A stretch of DNA of 64,000 nt from Herbaspirillum robiniae (GTDB taxonomy: Bacteria > Pseudomonadota > Gammaproteobacteria > Burkholderiales > Burkholderiaceae_D), in assembly GCF_002213415.1 (NCBI RefSeq), contig NZ_NJGU01000017.1, positions 29,957 to 93,956 on the forward strand, written 5' to 3'. The stretch's first letter is position 1; every line of letters begins with the position of its first letter. The notes under the pieces are model-generated. The model saw nothing but the letters and a program-made list of their open reading frames with translations. It was not told the origin of the DNA and searched no databases. Below are positions 16,202 to 27,228 of this stretch, piece by piece. The translations under genes and the position numbers were made by a program.

Positions 16202-16769
16202 CTCTGCTTTCAAAAACGTTAGAACTTGTCTCGCCGTGGCAGCGAGACGCGGGCTCGTTCGACAACACGAAACGGCAGAGTTTATTTTTGCTTGCGCCGC
16301 TTGGCAAGCGCTAATCTCGTCGCCCGCCGGCGACAGTTCGATGTCGCCGTCAGGCGACGAAAATCAGCGTGTCGCTGCACCGCAATATCGGCGTTTGGCC
16401 GACATGCCGTCACGGCGATGTCCGATGTCCCGATCATGGCCTGCGGCCTTATCGTCGAGCTTGTCACGACACCGAGAACGCGCGGTAGCAAAGCGTCAAT
16501 TGTCACGATGATCAGCCAATGTCTTTTATTGTGATCTGAATGGCATCGTTTCTGCTACAGCGCGGTTTAAATTGTAAGAGGATGTTCCAAACACGTTTAC
16601 TTCGGAACCCGATCTGCTAATTTGGTGTCGCAGGGCAACAAACACGCGTTTGCGAAAAGAAGAAAAACAAAAACCAGACCTGTGTTGAAAGTCCCACAGC
16701 CGCCCTCCCCCCTCACACGAAAAAGTGTGCCGGCGGCGTACCAAGATCAACTATCGATACAGCGCCAAC
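16202..16769. other. 568-bp gap rich in small hairpins
   Basis: No convincing gene in either strand; the short open frames have basic, low-information translations. It holds the tandem GTCGCC/GGCGAC hairpins at 16319-16358, an AT-richer stretch (16500-16620) that probably carries the promoter of the GGDEF gene, and a CACAC-GAAAAA-GTGTG hairpin near 16715-16730. A small RNA is possible but not shown. Confidence 0.5.
16319..16358. repeat. Tandem GTCGCC-N4-GGCGAC hairpins
   Basis: GTCGCC-CGCC-GGCGAC at 16319-16334 and GTCGCC-GTCA-GGCGAC at 16343-16358: two 16-bp inverted repeats at a 24-bp period. The outer arms can also pair with each other. Confidence 0.6.
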
Positions 16770-17846
16770 ATGACTATTCGAGACCTGCACAATCCATACA
16801 AGCCGGACGCCAAGGCGAGCACCCGCGGCGCCTCGGGATCGCGCATCCAGCTGGCCAATTTCGGCGGCGAAGCCGACGCCTGGCTGGAGCCCATGCTGGC
16901 CGACTTCCTCTCGCTGGCGGCCAACCTCTGCAATACGCAGATTGGCGCCATGACGCAGCTGCATGCCGACATCGGCCTGCAGCATCCCTTCGTGTCGGTG
17001 GTGAAAGGCCGCGGCGATACGCGCAACCAGTGGTGGCGCTTCCCCGGCCAGACCGGCGTGTCGCGCACGGCGGTGGATTTCTCGCTGTGCGAATTCGCCG
17101 CGCGCCGTCCGCGCGAGCTGACCGAAGTCGCGGACCTGCGCGCAGACCCGCGCTTCTCCGGCAGCGCGCTGGCCAACGGCAATCCGCACGTCCGCTTCTA
17201 CGCGGCGGTGCCGCTGGTGTCGTCCAACGGCGACATCATGGGCACGCTGTGCGTGATGGACCATCAACCGAAGACGCTCGACGCCAAGCAGCGCGACGCC
17301 TTCCAGAAGCTCGGCCGGCAACTGGAGAGCCAGCTGGAAAGCCGCCGCACCATGCAGAAGCTGGAGCAGCAAACCCTCACCGACGCGCTCACCGGCATCG
17401 GCAACCGCCGCAGCTTCGACCAGCGCCTGCGCGAAGAATGGACGCGCCACCTGCGCAACGCGCGGCCGTTGTCGATGCTGATGGTGGACGTCGATTATTT
17501 CAAGCAATACAACGACACCTACGGCCACCCCGCCGGCGATGCCCTGCTGGTACGACTGGCGCGCGTGCTGCGCTCGCCGCTGCGCGCCAGCGATTTCCTG
17601 GCGCGCTACGGCGGCGACGAGTTCTCGCTGATCCTGCCCGACACCGACGAGATCGGCGCCCATCAGGTGGCCGAGCGCATCAAGCGCGCGGTGGCCATGG
17701 TGAAGTGGCCGCACACCGACATCGAGATCAGCCTGGGCGCGGCGACGGTGACGCCGTCCGAGATGTGCGACTTCCACGCGCTGCTGCAGGCGGCCGACAA
17801 GGCGATGTACCTGCGCAAGCACGGTCGCACCCTGCACAACGCCTGA
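16770..17846 (+). CDS. GAF-GGDEF diguanylate cyclase
   Basis: 358 residues from the ATG at 16770. A GAF domain covers ~25-175 (VRFYAAVPLVSSNGDIMGTLCVMD), then a short coiled linker and a GGDEF domain (~190-358) starting TLTDALTGIGNRRSFD. The active site RYGGDEFSL is intact and the inhibitory I-site RASD sits exactly five residues before GGDEF, so product feedback is likely. It has no membrane segment and should make c-di-GMP in the cytoplasm in response to a GAF ligand. Shine-Dalgarno is weak. An HD-GYP gene follows at 18.2 kb. Confidence 0.92.
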   Translation: MTIRDLHNPYKPDAKASTRGASGSRIQLANFGGEADAWLEPMLADFLSLAANLCNTQIGAMTQLHADIGLQHPFVSVVKGRGDTRNQWWRFPGQTGVSRTAVDFSLCEFAARRPRELTEVADLRADPRFSGSALANGNPHVRFYAAVPLVSSNGDIMGTLCVMDHQPKTLDAKQRDAFQKLGRQLESQLESRRTMQKLEQQTLTDALTGIGNRRSFDQRLREEWTRHLRNARPLSMLMVDVDYFKQYNDTYGHPAGDALLVRLARVLRSPLRASDFLARYGGDEFSLILPDTDEIGAHQVAERIKRAVAMVKWPHTDIEISLGAATVTPSEMCDFHALLQAADKAMYLRKHGRTLHNA

Positions 17847-17871
17847 CGTCGGCGCCGCTCCCGGCGCCATG

Positions 17872-17905
17872 AAAAATGCCGCTGCGACGACAGCGGCATT
17901 TTTTT
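17872..17905 (+). terminator. Terminator of the GGDEF gene
   Basis: AATGCCGCTG-CGACGA-CAGCGGCATT followed by a T-run. Confidence 0.9.
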
Positions 17906-18012
17906 GCCCGGCCCGGTTGCGATGGCGCGAATGCGGCCGGTTTGAGATGCATCAACAAGCCCGCCCGCCGACAGGTCCAAGCTGTGTCCATCATCCCAGC
18001 AAAGGAGCAAGC

Positions 18013-18198
18013 ATGACCAAGGACACGGGCGGCTGGCTGTCGGCCGAACAGGCCGTACTGCCGGACGGCACACTGCGCACCAACCTGCCGCTGATCAACA
18101 CCAGGCTGCCTTCGCTAGCGGGCGCGCCGGCCGATCTTCAGGTCACCGAAACCGATCGCGAGCAGGCTGTGCCAGCTGCGTCGAAGGACGATTCCTAG
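18013..18198 (+). CDS. 61-residue protein of unknown function
   Basis: A perfect AAAGGAG six bases before the ATG makes this small gene credible. The product (starts MTKDTGGWLSAEQAVLPDG) is hydrophilic with no membrane segment, cysteine pair or known motif, and its acidic/basic C-terminus ends ASKDDS. It lies between the GGDEF and HD-GYP genes. Its stop codon overlaps that of the convergent HD-GYP gene: both TAG stops use the same CTAG at 18195-18198. I do not recognise a family. Confidence 0.65.
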   Translation: MTKDTGGWLSAEQAVLPDGTLRTNLPLINTRLPSLAGAPADLQVTETDREQAVPAASKDDS

Positions 18199-19246
18199 GC
18201 CGCCGTTGCCGACAACACCGGTGTCGGCAGCGGCGCCAGCGAACGCGCCATGCCCGGCTTGTCCGACCAGCGCTCCTTGATCTCCAGCACCTGCGGCATG
18301 CAGGACATGAACAGCGGCACCAGTTCGGGATCGAAGTGCGAACCGGCATCGCGCTTGAGCAGCGCGAGCGCGTCGTCGACTTCCCAGGCCTTCTTGTAGG
18401 GACGCACGCTGGTCAGCGCGTCGAACACATCGGCGATGGCCACGATGCGCGCGGCCAGGTCGATCTGGTCGCCGGCGAGGCCGTTGGGATAACCGCTGCC
18501 GTCCCATTTCTCATGGTGCTGGATGGCGATCACCGAGGCGATGCGCAGGAGGCCCCCCTCATGCTCGCCGATGATCTGCGCGCCGATCTCGGCATGGCTG
18601 CGCATGACATCCCATTCCTCGCCCTCCAGCTTGCCCGGCTTGCGCAGGATGGCGTCGGGAATGCCGATCTTGCCCACGTCATGCATGGGCGCGGCGTTGA
18701 GCAGCTCCTCGGCGTCGGCCTCGCTGTAGCCGGCCGCGCGCGCCAGCACCTTGGTGTAGTGGCTCATGCGCACCACGTGCATGCCGGTCTCGTTGTCCTT
18801 GTACTCGGCCGCCATGCCCAGGCACTGCACGATCTGCAGCCGCGTCTGGCGCAGCGTGTCGGCCTGCACCAGCGACAGATGGTTGCGCACGCGGGCGCTG
18901 ACGATCACCGGGCTGAACGGCTTGGTGATGTAGTCGACCGCGCCGATCTCGAAACCCAGCTGCTCGTCGGCGATGTCGCTGAGCGCGGTGATGAAGATGA
19001 CCGGCAGGCCGCTGGTGACGGGATCGGCCTTGAGGCGCCGGCACACGTCGTAGCCGGACATGCCCGGCATCATGATGTCCAGCAGCACCAGGTCGATCTT
19101 CTCGCGCCCGGCCAGTTCGATCGCCTTGGCGCCGTCACGGGCGAACAGCAGCCGGTAGTGGTCCTGCAGCGTGTGCTTGAGCACCTGGAGGTTGGTCGGT
19201 TCGTCGTCGACGAGCAGGATGGTATGGCGGGTCTCGCGGTACGATT

Positions 19247-19250
<4 letters not shown>
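18195..19250 (-). CDS. HD-GYP response regulator (c-di-GMP phosphodiesterase)
   Basis: 351 residues: receiver domain at ~8-125 with phospho-acceptor in LVLLDIMMPGMSG, then HD-GYP. The HD motif MHDVGKIGIPD and the GYP motif HHEKWDGSGYPNGL are both complete, so it should break down c-di-GMP, as in RpfG. The ATG at 19250 follows AAGGAAG and overlaps the stop of the hybrid kinase (ATGA), showing tight translational coupling. I infer that it is the output partner of that kinase. Confidence 0.93.
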
Positions 19251-22195
<2,945 letters not shown>

Positions 22196-22408
22196 TTGTC
22201 TTCCTCTTGCAAAAATCGTAAGGATGATACCCGTTGCGGCTACCGGCGCCCCACGGCCGGCCCGCGCGCAATCTGGCTTGTTGATGGGCTGATTGTGCGC
22301 CGACTTTCATGGCGCGGGTCCCGGTTCAGGAATTGACTGATGTCAGAATGAAAACTTTGTTGTATTCCTCCAGCGGAAAACCGGTCGAAAACAATGACGG
22401 GCGGAAAT

Positions 22409-22436
22409 GAAAAAAGCCCGCATGGCGGGCTTTTTC
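22409..22436 (-). terminator. Terminator after the enoyl-CoA hydratase gene
   Basis: GCCCGC-ATG-GCGGGC with A-run on the left and T-run on the right; works for the minus-strand beta-oxidation genes and possibly both ways. Confidence 0.8.
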
Positions 22437-22462
22437 GTGGCCGGGCAAACGGCCCGGATGCG

Positions 22463-23227
22463 TCAGGCGAACTGGCTGAAATCCGGCTTGCGCTTCTCGA
22501 AGAAGGCGGTGAAGGCTTCCTTGGCCTCCGGCGCCGTCAGCATCTGCGCGAAGTGCTCGATCTCGGCCGCCATCTGCTGCTCGGTGGCGGCGACGCGGTT
22601 CTTCTTCATCAGCTGCTTGGTGACGCGGATGGACGCCGCCGGCAGCGCGGCCAGCCTGGCGGCCTGCTTCTGCGCCAGCGGCAGCAGCTCGTCCAGACTC
22701 ACCACGCGGTTGACGATGCCCATCTGCAGGGCCTCATCGGGGCCGAAGGCCTCTCCCAGCAGCAGCTTCTCGGCCGCGCGCTGGTAGCCGGCCACGTGCG
22801 GCAGCAACAGCGACGACGCCGCTTCCGGGCACAAGCCCAGCTGCGTGAACGGCATCGAGAACCTGGCGTTGTCGGCCGCGTAGACCAGGTCGCAATGCAG
22901 CAGCAGCGTGGTGCCGATGCCCACCGCCACGCCCGAGACGGCAGCCACGATCGGCTTGGCGGCATGGCTGATCTGCCACAGGAACTGGAACACCGGCGCG
23001 TCCTTGCTGTTGGGCGGGTTCTTCAGGAAGTCTTCCAGGTCGTTGCCGGCGGAGAAGGCCTGCGCCTTGCCGGTGAAGAGGATGGCGCGCACCGCGCTGT
23101 CGGCCTCGGCGTCCTTGAGGGCGTCGGCCAGCTGCTGGTACATGGCGGCGGTCAGCGCGTTCTTTTTGGCCTCGCGATCAAAGTGGATCGTGAGGATGCC
23201 GTTGTCCTTGCTCAGTTGGATATCCAT
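22463..23227 (-). CDS. Enoyl-CoA hydratase/isomerase family protein
   Basis: 254 residues of a crotonase fold. The oxyanion-hole segment AFSAGNDLEDF (~65) and the second-strand motif AAVSGVAVGIGTTLLLHCDLV (middle part, ~100-120) are present; in the catalytic region LGLCPEAASSLLLP a Pro-Glu pair is kept. AGGAGACCC precedes the ATG at 23227; the frame is open further upstream but only through the terminator hairpin. It hydrates enoyl-CoA, or isomerises it, in beta-oxidation. A terminator-like hairpin separates it from the thiolase gene. Confidence 0.88.
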   Translation of the reverse strand: MDIQLSKDNGILTIHFDREAKKNALTAAMYQQLADALKDAEADSAVRAILFTGKAQAFSAGNDLEDFLKNPPNSKDAPVFQFLWQISHAAKPIVAAVSGVAVGIGTTLLLHCDLVYAADNARFSMPFTQLGLCPEAASSLLLPHVAGYQRAAEKLLLGEAFGPDEALQMGIVNRVVSLDELLPLAQKQAARLAALPAASIRVTKQLMKKNRVAATEQQMAAEIEHFAQMLTAPEAKEAFTAFFEKRKPDFSQFA

Positions 23228-23266
23228 GGGTCTCCTGCTGTGTCTTTGTTGTTCATCGATGGCGAT

Positions 23267-23300
23267 AAAAAAGCCGCACGGCGTCTGCAGTGCGGCTTTG
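23267..23300 (-). terminator. Hairpin with T-run between thiolase and hydratase genes
   Basis: On the minus strand GCCGCAC-TGCAGACGCC-GTGCGGC followed by TTTTTT, 40 bp before the next start codon. It would stop or attenuate read-through inside the operon. Confidence 0.75.
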
Positions 23301-23322
23301 AAAGTGCCTGCTCCGGCGACGC

Positions 23323-24519
23323 TTACACGCGCTCGAAGATGCCTGCTGCGCCCATGCCGGTGCCCACGCACATGGTCACCATGCCGTACTTCAGGTTCTT
23401 GCGGCGCAGCGCATGAATGGTGGTGGCCGCGCGGATGGCGCCGGTGGCGCCCAGCGGGTGGCCCAGCGCGATGGCGCCGCCCATCGGGTTGACCTTGCTC
23501 GCGTCCAGGCCGAGGTCGCCGATCACGGCCAGCGCCTGCGCCGCGAAGGCTTCGTTGAGCTCGATCCAGTCGACCTGGTCCTGCGTCAGGCCGCCGGCCT
23601 TCAGCGCCGCGGGGATCGCTTCCTTGGGGCCGATGCCCATGATCTCCGGCGGCACGCCGCGCACCGCGAAGGAGACGAAGCGCGCCAGCGGGGTCAGGTT
23701 GAACTGCTTCAGGATCTTTTCGGAAACGATGATCAGCGCGCCGGCGCCGTCCGAGGTCTGCGAACTGTTGCCGGCGGTGACGCTGCCCTTGGCCGCGAAC
23801 ACCGGCTTCAACTTGGCCAGCGCGGCGATGTTGGAGTCAGCGCGCGGGCCTTCGTCCAGGCTCACGGTGCGGGTCTTGAGGTCGATCTCGCCGGTGCCGA
23901 GGTTGGGGAAGCGCTCGACGATCTCGAACGGCGTCATCTCGTCGTTGAACTCGCCGGCCTGCTGGGCGGCGATCGCCTTCTGGTGCGACGCCAGCGCGAA
24001 TTCGTCCTGCGCTTCGCGCGAGACCTTCCACTGCTGCGCCACCTTCTCGGCGGTCAGGCCCATGCCGTAGGCCATGCCGACGTTCTCGTCCTTGAAGGCG
24101 TTGATGTTGATGGACGGGTGGAAACCCATCATCGGCACCATCGACATCGACTCGGCGCCGGCGGCGATCATGACGTCGGCTTCACCGACGCGGATGCGGT
24201 CGGCCGCCATGGCAATCGCTGTGATGCCCGAGGCGCAGTAGCGGTTGATGGTGACGCCGCCGATGGTATTGGGCAGGCCGGCCAGCAGCACGGCGTTACG
24301 CGCCATGTTCAGGCCTTGCGCGCCTTCGGGGAAGGAACAGCCGACGATGGCGTCCTCGATCAGTTTCGGATCCAGGCCGGGCACCTGCGCCACGGCGGAC
24401 TGGATGGCGCGCACCAGCAGGTCGTCCGGGCGCGTGTTCTTGAACATGCCGCGCGGGGCCTTGCCGATCGGGGTGCGGGTGGCGGCGACGATGTAGGCGT
24501 CTTGCAGTTGTTTGCTCAT
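23323..24519 (-). CDS. Acetyl-CoA acyltransferase (thiolase)
   Basis: 398 residues. Active-site signatures of thiolase II are present: nucleophile Cys in TINRYCASGITAIAM (~92), [21 protein letters not shown] with the catalytic His, and the second Cys in CVGTGMGAAG near the C-terminus. It cleaves 3-ketoacyl-CoA to acetyl-CoA and shortened acyl-CoA. AGGAGC precedes the ATG. It follows the dehydrogenase/hydratase fusion by 48 bp, so it is most likely the degradative FadA-type partner. Confidence 0.92.
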   Translation of the reverse strand: MSKQLQDAYIVAATRTPIGKAPRGMFKNTRPDDLLVRAIQSAVAQVPGLDPKLIEDAIVGCSFPEGAQGLNMARNAVLLAGLPNTIGGVTINRYCASGITAIAMAADRIRVGEADVMIAAGAESMSMVPMMGFHPSININAFKDENVGMAYGMGLTAEKVAQQWKVSREAQDEFALASHQKAIAAQQAGEFNDEMTPFEIVERFPNLGTGEIDLKTRTVSLDEGPRADSNIAALAKLKPVFAAKGSVTAGNSSQTSDGAGALIIVSEKILKQFNLTPLARFVSFAVRGVPPEIMGIGPKEAIPAALKAGGLTQDQVDWIELNEAFAAQALAVIGDLGLDASKVNPMGGAIALGHPLGATGAIRAATTIHALRRKNLKYGMVTMCVGTGMGAAGIFERV

Positions 24520-24567
24520 TCTATTGCTCCTGAATTGGGGCTTGTCTCTTTGTCGTTGCTCGTTTGC

Positions 24568-26955
24568 TTAATTGCGCACCGGCTTGCCGGTTTGCATCAT
24601 CCCCATGATCCGCTCTTGCGTCTTGGGGTGGTTGAGCAATTCCATGAAGAACTTGCGCTCGATATCGAGCAGCCACTGTTCGTTGACGATGCTGCCCTCT
24701 TCCACTTCGCCGCCGGCCACGGTCTCGGCGATCATCTTGCCCAGCTTGAAGTCGTGGGCCGAGATGAAGCCGCCGTCGCGCATGTTGACCAGCTGCGCCA
24801 TGATGGTGGCCAGGCCGTTGCGGCCCACCACCGGCACTTGCGGCGGCAGCGGCGCGCGGTAGCCGGCGTCGAACAGCGCGCGCGCCTCGACCTTGGCCAC
24901 GTGCAGCAATTCGTACGGGTTGAAGACGACCACGTCGTTGTCCTTCAGGTAGCCCAGCTTCTTCGCTTCCAGCGCCGACTTGGAGACGTTGGCGGTAGCC
25001 GCGGCCAGCATGTAGTCCTTCAGGAACTGCAGGATGTCGTTACCCTTGGCTTCCTTGGCCGCGCGCACCGCTGCTTCCTTCAGGCCGCCGCCGGCCGGGA
25101 TCAGGCCCACGCCCACTTCCACCAGGCCGATGTAGGACTCGATCGAGACCACCCGCTTGGCGGCATGCAGCAGCAGTTCGCAGCCGCCGCCCAGGGCCAG
25201 GCCGGCCACCGCGGCGATCACCGGCACGTTGGCGTACTTCAGGCGCTGGTGCGCCTGCTGCAGCTGGTGCACCACCGGCTCGATGGCCTTGACGCCGCCC
25301 GACATGAACAGCGGCAGCATCGACTGCAGGTCGGCGCCGGCCGAGAAGGCGCCGCCTTCGGCCGCGTCCGGATGCCAGATCACCAGGCCCTTGAAGTTCT
25401 TCTCGGCTTCAGCCACGGCCTTGTTCATGCCGTCGATCACGCCCTGACCGATCACGTGCATCTTGGTCTTGAAGGACAGGATCAGCACGTCGTCGTTCTG
25501 GTGCCAGACGCGCACCGATTCGTCTTCGAAGACGGTGGTGCCGGCGGTCTTGCCGTCGGCCGCGCCTTCGCCGACCAGCGGCGCGCGGAAGGCCTGGCGC
25601 TGGTACACCGGCAGCTCCGAACGGGCCACGTCGGCCTTCTTGGAAGGCGACCAGGAACCCTTGGCGCTGTGCACGCCTTCGCGGCCGTCGAACACCCAGG
25701 CCGGCAGCGGCGCGCTGGACAGAGCGCGGCCGGCGTCGATGTCTTCCTTGACCCACTCGGCGATCTGCTTCCAGCCGGCGGCCTGCCAGGTCTCGAACGG
25801 ACCGACGCTCCAGCCGAAGCCCCAGCGCATCGCGAAGTCGAGGTCGCGCGCGTTGTCGGCGATGGCCTCCAGGTGCACCGCGATGTAGTGGAAGGCGTCG
25901 CGGAAGATGGCCCACAGGAACTGGCCTTGGGGGTTGGTCGAGTCGTGCAGCGCCTTCATGCGCTTGACCGGATCCTTTTCCTTCAGGATGCGGGCGATGA
26001 TGTCGTCGGCCTTGGCGCCGCCGGGCACGTAGTCGCCCTTGGCCGGGTCGATGCGCAGGATGTCCTTGCCCACCTTCTTGTAGAAACCGGCGCCGCTCTT
26101 CTGGCCCAGCGCGCCTTGCTCAACCAGCTTGGCCAGGAGCGGCGGCGTGGCGTACGACGAGAAGAACGGGTCGTCCTTCAGGTTGTCCTGCATGGTCTTG
26201 ATGACGTGGCCCATGGTGTCCAGGCCCACCACGTCGGCGGTACGGAAGGTGCCGGACTTGGCGCGGCCCAGCTTGGCGCCGGTCAGATCGTCCACCACGT
26301 CCACCGACAGGCCGTATTTTTCAGCCTCGATCACGGTGGCCAGGATGCCGAACACGCCGACGCGGTTGGCCACGAAGTTCGGGGTGTCGAAGGCGCGCAC
26401 CACGCCCTTGCCCAGGGTGGTGGTGAGGAAGGCTTCCAGCTTGTCCAGGATTTCCGACTGGGTGGACTTGGTCGGGATCAGCTCGACCAGGTGCATGTAG
26501 CGCGGCGGGTTGAAGAAGTGCACGCCGCAGAAGCGCGCCTTCAGCTCGGCGTCGAAACCTTCGGACAGCGCATTGATCGACAGGCCCGAGGTGTTGGAGG
26601 CGAAGATGGTGTTGGCGCCGATGTGCGGCGCGACCTTCTTGTACAGGTCGTGCTTCCAGTCCATGCGCTCGGCGATGGCCTCGATGATCAGGTCGCAGCC
26701 GGAGAGCTTCGCCAGGTCGTCCTCGTAGTTGGCGACCTCGATCAGGGCGGCGTCATCCTTGTTGCCCAGCGGCGCGGGGCTGAGTTTCTTCAGGTTCTCG
26801 ATGGCGCGCAGCACGATGCCGTTCTTCGGGCCTTCCTTGGCCGGCAGGTCGAACAGCACGACCGGCACGCGGGCGTTGATGCAGTGGGCGGCAATCTGGG
26901 CGCCCATGACGCCGGCGCCGAGCACGGCCACTTTTTTGACGATGAAATTGGACAC
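24568..26955 (-). CDS. 3-hydroxyacyl-CoA dehydrogenase / enoyl-CoA hydratase fusion
   Basis: 795 residues. The NAD-binding Rossmann fold comes first (VAVLGAGVMGAQIAAHC, residues ~9-25), then the dehydrogenase C-terminal domains (~190-400) and a crotonase domain in the C-terminal half (VIAAVAGLALGGGCELLLHA, ~560). This order is the reverse of E. coli FadB and matches the FadN-like family. The start is GTG with AAGGAG at good spacing. It carries two consecutive steps of beta-oxidation, between the acyl-CoA dehydrogenase and thiolase genes. Confidence 0.92.
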   Translation of the reverse strand: MSNFIVKKVAVLGAGVMGAQIAAHCINARVPVVLFDLPAKEGPKNGIVLRAIENLKKLSPAPLGNKDDAALIEVANYEDDLAKLSGCDLIIEAIAERMDWKHDLYKKVAPHIGANTIFASNTSGLSINALSEGFDAELKARFCGVHFFNPPRYMHLVELIPTKSTQSEILDKLEAFLTTTLGKGVVRAFDTPNFVANRVGVFGILATVIEAEKYGLSVDVVDDLTGAKLGRAKSGTFRTADVVGLDTMGHVIKTMQDNLKDDPFFSSYATPPLLAKLVEQGALGQKSGAGFYKKVGKDILRIDPAKGDYVPGGAKADDIIARILKEKDPVKRMKALHDSTNPQGQFLWAIFRDAFHYIAVHLEAIADNARDLDFAMRWGFGWSVGPFETWQAAGWKQIAEWVKEDIDAGRALSSAPLPAWVFDGREGVHSAKGSWSPSKKADVARSELPVYQRQAFRAPLVGEGAADGKTAGTTVFEDESVRVWHQNDDVLILSFKTKMHVIGQGVIDGMNKAVAEAEKNFKGLVIWHPDAAEGGAFSAGADLQSMLPLFMSGGVKAIEPVVHQLQQAHQRLKYANVPVIAAVAGLALGGGCELLLHAAKRVVSIESYIGLVEVGVGLIPAGGGLKEAAVRAAKEAKGNDILQFLKDYMLAAATANVSKSALEAKKLGYLKDNDVVVFNPYELLHVAKVEARALFDAGYRAPLPPQVPVVGRNGLATIMAQLVNMRDGGFISAHDFKLGKMIAETVAGGEVEEGSIVNEQWLLDIERKFFMELLNHPKTQERIMGMMQTGKPVRN

Positions 26956-27228
26956 GCAAGTCTCCTTCTAGGTAAGCCTGGTAGCAAAGCAAAAACGGAT
27001 CGGATAACAGTTCGATTGCAGGCGACGGCACGGCGGCGCGGTCAGGACAAGGTAGCAAGGCACCAATACAGCGAGATGACACTGTACGCCCTTGCGCGCC
27101 TGCCGTCGTCTTGCGCCCGGGAAACTCGCTCCCCGGCGGTTTGCTTCTTTCTTGACGCCGCCGCCGGCGCAGGGCCGGCGGCGCGGTGATGCTTTGATGT
27201 TACGGGTAGTGCGGAATTGCCGTGACGC

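Noticed and set aside
16226..16534. Possible small gene in the 568-bp gap
   Set aside because: No Shine-Dalgarno, Arg-rich translation running through the hairpin repeats, and no recognisable motif.
27157..27185. Terminator after the acyl-CoA dehydrogenase gene
   Set aside because: A long GC stem exists but no T-run follows on the minus strand, so termination is not supported.
23413..27189. Open frame of 1258 codons on the plus strand
   Set aside because: Antisense to the thiolase and dehydrogenase/hydratase genes, which have full catalytic motifs; composition is random.
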